From Rhodobiaceae bacterium (GTDB taxonomy: Bacteria; Pseudomonadota; Alphaproteobacteria; Rhizobiales; TMED25): 10,205 nucleotides of DNA. Positions 7,101 through 10,205 of this stretch are shown piece by piece (position 1 is the stretch's first letter; the number at the start of each line of letters is the position of its first letter). The translations under genes were made by a program, and so were the position numbers. The stretch spans positions 96,055 to 106,259 of the forward strand of contig PAHC01000025.1 in the NCBI GenBank assembly GCA_002704755.1. Reading direction: 5' to 3'. Below the pieces are notes generated by a model, which had not been told where the DNA came from, searched no databases, and saw only the letters and a list, made by a program, of their open reading frames with translations.

Positions 7101-7631
7101 TTGAATACAAATATAAATTTACTCAAAGAAGCAATTCGATCCATAAACGATTACCCTAAACCTGGTATTATTTACCGTGACATTACACCTCTACTGAAGA
7201 GTCCAGATTTATTCTCACTGGTTATTGATATGAGTGCTGAACTAATTGATGGCAATATAGATCTCATTGCAGCAATAGATGCAAGAGGTTTTATTTTTGG
7301 ATCCGCTTTAGCCCAGAAACTTAGAAAGGGTTTTATACCAATTCGAAAAAGAAATAAGTTACCATATAAAGTTATAAGCCAAGAATATTCTCTTGAGTAT
7401 GGGTTAGATCAATTAGAGTTACATATTGACGCAATTACTCCGACCCAAAAAATCCTTCTCATTGATGATGTACTGGCAACGGGCGGTACTGCAGAAGCTT
7501 CTGCAAAGTTAGTTAATCAACTTGGAGGGGAAATAGTTTCAATGATATTTATTATAGAGTTATTGGGTTTAAATGGACGTCAATGTCTGGAAGAATATTC
7601 GAATAATATTCACTCCTTAATTACCTATTAA
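7101..7631 (+). CDS. apt: adenine phosphoribosyltransferase
   Basis: Apt salvages adenine to AMP using PRPP. The 176-residue protein has the family blocks in order: YPKPGIIYRDITPLL (18-32), DARGFIFGSALA (about 60-71), the IRKRNKLPYK loop with SQEYSLEYG that follows it, and the PRPP-binding motif ILLIDDVLATGGTA (about 118-131), ending with the usual IELLGLNGR segment. Length is normal. The start is TTG at 7101, the only possible initiation codon between the petC stop and the conserved N-terminal region; no Shine-Dalgarno sequence is evident. Its position 18 nt behind petC suggests read-through from the bc1 operon. Its stop codon overlaps the ychF stop on the opposite strand within the four bases TTAA. 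Confidence 0.95.
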   Translation: MNTNINLLKEAIRSINDYPKPGIIYRDITPLLKSPDLFSLVIDMSAELIDGNIDLIAAIDARGFIFGSALAQKLRKGFIPIRKRNKLPYKVISQEYSLEYGLDQLELHIDAITPTQKILLIDDVLATGGTAEASAKLVNQLGGEIVSMIFIIELLGLNGRQCLEEYSNNIHSLITY

Positions 7632-8725
7632 TTATTGAATCTAAAATGCATGACATCACCATCTCGCACTATGTAATCTTTTCCTTCTAATCGCATCTTC
7701 CCAGCTTCTTTTGCACCATTTTCACCATTGTTTGTTATGAAATCATCAAATGAAATTGTTTCAGCTCTAATAAATCCTTTTTCAAAATCAGTGTGAATCA
7801 CGGCCGCTGCTTTGGGAGCCTGTGTATCTTTTCTAATAGTCCATGCCCTTGTTTCTTTTGGGCCGCTTGTAAAATAAGTTACAAGATTAAGGATTTCATA
7901 ACCAGTTTTTATCACCTTATTTAGACCAGTTTCTTGCAGACCGATAGATTTTAGGTATTCAACTTTTTCTTCATCGCTCAAAATAGATAATTCTGCCTCT
8001 GTAGAAGCTGATATGTTAATAGATTTACAGTTAATTTCTTCAGCATATTTTTGTACTTTTTCTGAATATTTATTTCCTGATGATGCGTCATTCTCTTCTA
8101 CATTACATATATAAAACATTGGTTTTGATGTTAAGAGATTAAGTTCTAGGTATATTTTTCTATTTTTATCATCAATCAACATATCTCTCGCTTGCCTTCC
8201 TTCGTTGAGCGACTCAATGATTTCTTCAATTAGCTTATAAGTTAATTTTGAAATTTCATCATTTGACTTGATCTTTCTTTCCAATCCAGCTTTTCTATTT
8301 TCTAAGTTCTGAATATCGGCAAGAAGTAATTCTGTTTCTATTGTTTGGATATCAGAAATTGGATCTATCTTATTATTAATATGCGTGATGTTTTCATTCT
8401 CAAAACATCGCACTACATGTGCTATAGCCTCAGTTTCTCGGATATTGGACAGGAATTTGTTACCAAGACCTTCTCCTTTAGATGCTCCTTGAACTAATCC
8501 TGCAATATCCACAAAATTCAATCTTGTTGGTATAACGTTTACTGATTTTGAAATATCACCAAGTTTTGTCAATCTACTATCTGGCACCCCAACTTCGCCA
8601 ATATTTGGTTCAATCGTACAAAAAGGGTAGTTACTTGCCTCTGCATTTGCTGTTTGTGTAAGTGCATTAAAGAGTGTTGATTTTCCAACGTTAGGTAAGC
8701 CAACAATTCCACATTTGAAACCCAT
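7628..8725 (-). CDS. ychF: redox-regulated ATPase YchF (Obg/OLA1 family)
   Basis: YchF is a ribosome-associated P-loop NTPase of the Obg group that prefers ATP. Visible are the Walker A GLPNVGKST (9-17), the switch region with Y-P-F-C-T-I-E-P-N (33-41), the DIAG motif (73-76) followed by GASKGEGLG (80-88), a coiled-coil insert (about 130-195), and NVEE at 208-211 in place of the guanine-specifying NKxD; this N-x-x-E form marks the family and explains the ATP preference. The C-terminal TGS domain begins near residue 280 (YFTSGPKETRAWTI) and the protein ends in the usual V-R-D-G-D-V-M-H-F-R-F. Length 365 is standard. A strong Shine-Dalgarno site overlaps the pth stop codon, 10 nt away, so it is co-transcribed with pth. 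Confidence 0.97.
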   Translation of the reverse strand: MGFKCGIVGLPNVGKSTLFNALTQTANAEASNYPFCTIEPNIGEVGVPDSRLTKLGDISKSVNVIPTRLNFVDIAGLVQGASKGEGLGNKFLSNIRETEAIAHVVRCFENENITHINNKIDPISDIQTIETELLLADIQNLENRKAGLERKIKSNDEISKLTYKLIEEIIESLNEGRQARDMLIDDKNRKIYLELNLLTSKPMFYICNVEENDASSGNKYSEKVQKYAEEINCKSINISASTEAELSILSDEEKVEYLKSIGLQETGLNKVIKTGYEILNLVTYFTSGPKETRAWTIRKDTQAPKAAAVIHTDFEKGFIRAETISFDDFITNNGENGAKEAGKMRLEGKDYIVRDGDVMHFRFNN

Positions 8726-8731
8726 AACATA

Positions 8732-8737
8732 ACTCCT
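8732..8737 (-). promoter_or_regulatory. Shine-Dalgarno site of ychF
   Basis: On the minus strand AGGAGT lies 6 nt before the ychF ATG and overlaps the TAG stop of pth (8736-8738). It is the best ribosome binding site in the window and suggests that ribosomes finishing pth help initiation on ychF. Confidence 0.75.
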
Positions 8738-9374
8738 ATTTAAAAAGATTTAAAATTTTTGTTAGTGGACTATTTGTTTTAATCTCCTTATGTGAGTGTA
8801 TGTATTTATAAATATCTGTACTTGTGAAATTAATTTGAAATTTCTCTCTTTCAGAAATTATATTAATGATGTTCATTGCTATGTAATCAAATAGCGTGTT
8901 CAAGTTATCCATCTCAGGTTTACTAAAATTTCCAAGTACATAATTGCTTACAAGTCTTTTGTCTCCTGGGTGATCAATCCCTAGTCTAAGCCTTAAGAAG
9001 GTGTTATCTAAATGACTGAGAATAGATTTTAGACCATTATGACCAGCAATACCACCGCCCACTTTGAGACGAATTGAGCCAAATGGAAGATCCAACTCAT
9101 CATGAAGAATTAAAATATTTTCTGTTTTGATTTTAAAATAATTTACAATTTGAATTATAGCATCCCCAGAATTATTCATATAAGTTTCTGGCTTTACAAT
9201 AATTACTTTTTTGTTTTCTAATTGTAATTCATGGATAACGGAACTAAATTTTTTTTTTGGTTTGTCGTTACTACCGTATGAATTCAAAATTGCATCAACA
9301 GCCATAAATCCAATGTTATGGCGAGTCTGTTCATACTTTTTTCCAGGATTTCCTAGACCAACAATAAGGTACAT
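8736..9374 (-). CDS. pth: peptidyl-tRNA hydrolase
   Basis: Pth cleaves the ester bond of peptidyl-tRNAs released from stalled ribosomes, recycling tRNA. The key residues of the bacterial enzyme are all in place: Asn9 and the catalytic His19 in VGLGNPGKKYEQTRHNIGF, Asn67 in KPETYMNNSG, Asp92 in LHDELDLP and Asn113 in GHNGL. Length is 212 residues, a little longer than the E. coli enzyme because of an extended C-terminal tail (SHKEIKTNSPLTKILNLFK). The ATG follows the rplY stop by 17 nt without an evident Shine-Dalgarno sequence. The rplY-pth-ychF order is common in alphaproteobacteria and groups ribosome-related functions. Confidence 0.97.
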   Translation of the reverse strand: MYLIVGLGNPGKKYEQTRHNIGFMAVDAILNSYGSNDKPKKKFSSVIHELQLENKKVIIVKPETYMNNSGDAIIQIVNYFKIKTENILILHDELDLPFGSIRLKVGGGIAGHNGLKSILSHLDNTFLRLRLGIDHPGDKRLVSNYVLGNFSKPEMDNLNTLFDYIAMNIINIISEREKFQINFTSTDIYKYIHSHKEIKTNSPLTKILNLFK

Positions 9375-9391
9375 AAGAATTTTTTACTTTA

Positions 9392-10036
9392 TTATTCTTC
9401 GTTACTTGTATCTTTTGACTCAGTTTCTGATTCGGCTCCAGATGTTTCTTCTTCAGATTCTTCTGTCATTCCTGCAGGTGCAGCAATAGTTGCAATCGTA
9501 AAGTCTCTGTCAGTTATTGTAGGTGTCACATCTTTAGGTAACGTAACTGCAGATATATGAATTGAGTCTCCAGTATCTGCCTCTGATAGGTCAACTTCAA
9601 GATTTTCAGGAATTGCATCGGCTGGACACGATACTTCTACATTATGCCGTACAACATTTAGAACCCCACCTTTTTTAAGACCTGGGCATGTGTCTTCATT
9701 TAAGAACAACACAGGTACTTCAACTATTACTTGAGATTCCTTTGAGAGCAAATAAAAGTCTACATGTAATGGTGTATCTTTAACAGGATGTAATTGAACA
9801 TCTTTTGGAATAACTCTTGATTTTTTCCCATCAATATTCAATTCATAAAGAGTTGATAAGAAACGTCCTGATTGATAATGTTTGACCAGCATCTTAGTTT
9901 CTACTGATATGTGTGTTGGTTCAACACCAACGCCGTATATTACACCGGGAGTATTACCAGCTCTTCTAATTGCACGAGAGCTTCCTGTACCTTTAGTATC
10001 TCTGGTTGTAACAATAATTTCTTCAATTTCTGACAT
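9392..10036 (-). CDS. rplY: 50S ribosomal protein L25 (Ctc/TL5 long form)
   Basis: L25 binds 5S rRNA in the large ribosomal subunit. The 214-residue protein is the two-domain form: an N-terminal 5S-binding domain (about 4-95) with RDTKGTGSSRAIRRAG and PGVIYG, and a C-terminal beta domain (about 100-185) of the TL5/Ctc type, with V-E-V-P-V-L-F-L-N and ISAVTLPKDVTPTITDRDFTIATI. The last 25 residues are an acidic, probably disordered tail (11 Glu/Asp), which is common in long L25 proteins. The ATG is preceded by a weak AAGAG (plus 10043-10047), 5 nt away. The start lies 91 nt from the prs stop, enough room for its own promoter, and pth follows 17 nt downstream. Confidence 0.96.
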   Translation of the reverse strand: MSEIEEIIVTTRDTKGTGSSRAIRRAGNTPGVIYGVGVEPTHISVETKMLVKHYQSGRFLSTLYELNIDGKKSRVIPKDVQLHPVKDTPLHVDFYLLSKESQVIVEVPVLFLNEDTCPGLKKGGVLNVVRHNVEVSCPADAIPENLEVDLSEADTGDSIHISAVTLPKDVTPTITDRDFTIATIAAPAGMTEESEEETSGAESETESKDTSNEE

Positions 10037-10082
10037 TTTTTACTCTTGTTTATTACTGTGTTATCTGTGAATACATTTACAA

Positions 10083-10111
10083 ATTATATCTATAAATAAT
10101 TTTTATATAAA
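10083..10111 (-). promoter_or_regulatory. rplY: possible sigma-70 promoter before rplY
   Basis: On the minus strand TTTATA (plus 10106-10111, four of six matches to TTGACA) is separated by 17 bp from a perfect TATAAT (plus 10083-10088), about 47 nt upstream of the rplY ATG. Spacing is ideal and the position fits a separate start for rplY-pth-ychF. Such matches arise often by chance in DNA this AT-rich, so confidence is low. Confidence 0.35.
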
Positions 10112-10127
10112 AAGAAAGATCTTTTTA

Positions 10128-10205
10128 TTAAATAAAGAGGCTAGAGACTGACTCTTCATTTGAGGTTCTCAAAATTGCCTCACCTAGTAATTGTGCAACA
10201 GAGAT
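10128..10205 (-). CDS. prs: ribose-phosphate pyrophosphokinase, C-terminal end
   Basis: Only the last 25 codons and the TAA stop are in the window; the gene continues past the right edge. The residues read ISVAQLLGEAI, then LRTSNEESVSSLF and a final Ile. This is the hallmark C-terminus of bacterial PRPP synthetase (S-V-A-x-L-L-G-E-A-I followed by N-E-E-S-V-S-S-L-F). The enzyme makes PRPP from ribose 5-phosphate and ATP for nucleotide, His and Trp synthesis. Its place just upstream of rplY agrees with the alphaproteobacterial prs-rplY-pth-ychF order. No GC-rich terminator hairpin follows the stop. Confidence 0.92.
   Translation of the reverse strand: MSVAQLLGEAILRTSNEESVSSLFI

Noticed and set aside
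7280..7300. Asp in place of the usual Glu before A-R-G-F in Apt, as a possible altered active site
   Set aside because: Asp occurs at this place in other Apt enzymes, including the human one as I recall (D-S-R-G-F), so it is normal variation.
8092..8104. Missing NKxD nucleotide-specificity motif in YchF
   Set aside because: N-x-x-E (NVEE here) is the family norm and accounts for its ATP preference; nothing is missing.
10115..10124. Perfect palindrome AAAGATCTTT just after the prs stop
   Set aside because: It has no loop and only two G/C pairs, so it cannot form a useful terminator hairpin. A 10-bp palindrome in AT-rich DNA is easily due to chance.
1..10205. A hidden new system, mobile element, defence island or CRISPR array
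   Set aside because: All space is taken by recognisable housekeeping genes in a conserved order. There are no direct repeats, integrase or transposase genes, or abrupt compositional breaks.

Overview
This AT-rich window carries ordinary, tightly packed housekeeping genes of an alphaproteobacterium, most likely a small-genome, aerobic, possibly marine lineage. The assignment rests on gene content and order: DUF1285 / CoA-type Nudix / DUF6111 / CCA-adding enzyme; trmL-hemF divergent from petABC-apt; and prs-rplY-pth-ychF. All three blocks are, from memory, alphaproteobacterial arrangements. Short gaps, overlapping ends, low GC and frequent TTG starts suggest a compact genome. The species cannot be named from the sequence alone.

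Layout. Positions 1-2905 (+) hold the end of a GNAT-type acetyltransferase, then DUF1285, a NudL-like Nudix hydrolase, a small DUF6111 membrane protein and the tRNA CCA nucleotidyltransferase, spaced by -1 to 12 nt and probably one operon. Positions 2879-4235 (-) hold hemF (oxygen-dependent coproporphyrinogen III oxidase) and upstream trmL (tRNA wobble 2'-O-methyltransferase); hemF converges on and overlaps cca by 27 bp. A 151-bp divergent intergenic region (4236-4386) separates trmL from petA-petB-petC-apt (+), which encode the complete cytochrome bc1 complex and adenine phosphoribosyltransferase. Positions 7628-10205 (-) hold prs (3' end only), rplY, pth and ychF, transcribed right to left and meeting apt tail to tail in a shared TTAA.

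How they work together. petABC needs haem, and hemF supplies an aerobic step of haem synthesis from the other side of the same promoter region. cca and trmL act on tRNA maturation. Pth, L25 and YchF serve translation and ribosome function. Prs makes the PRPP that Apt uses. DUF1285 and DUF6111 have no established function and are the least understood genes here.

I found no mobile element, CRISPR array, RNA gene, phage gene or defence system, and no convincing new system. Every long stretch is occupied by a recognisable gene; the only gaps over 50 bp are 4236-4386 and 10037-10127. The findings below are modest observations on gene organisation and on uncharacterised family members.
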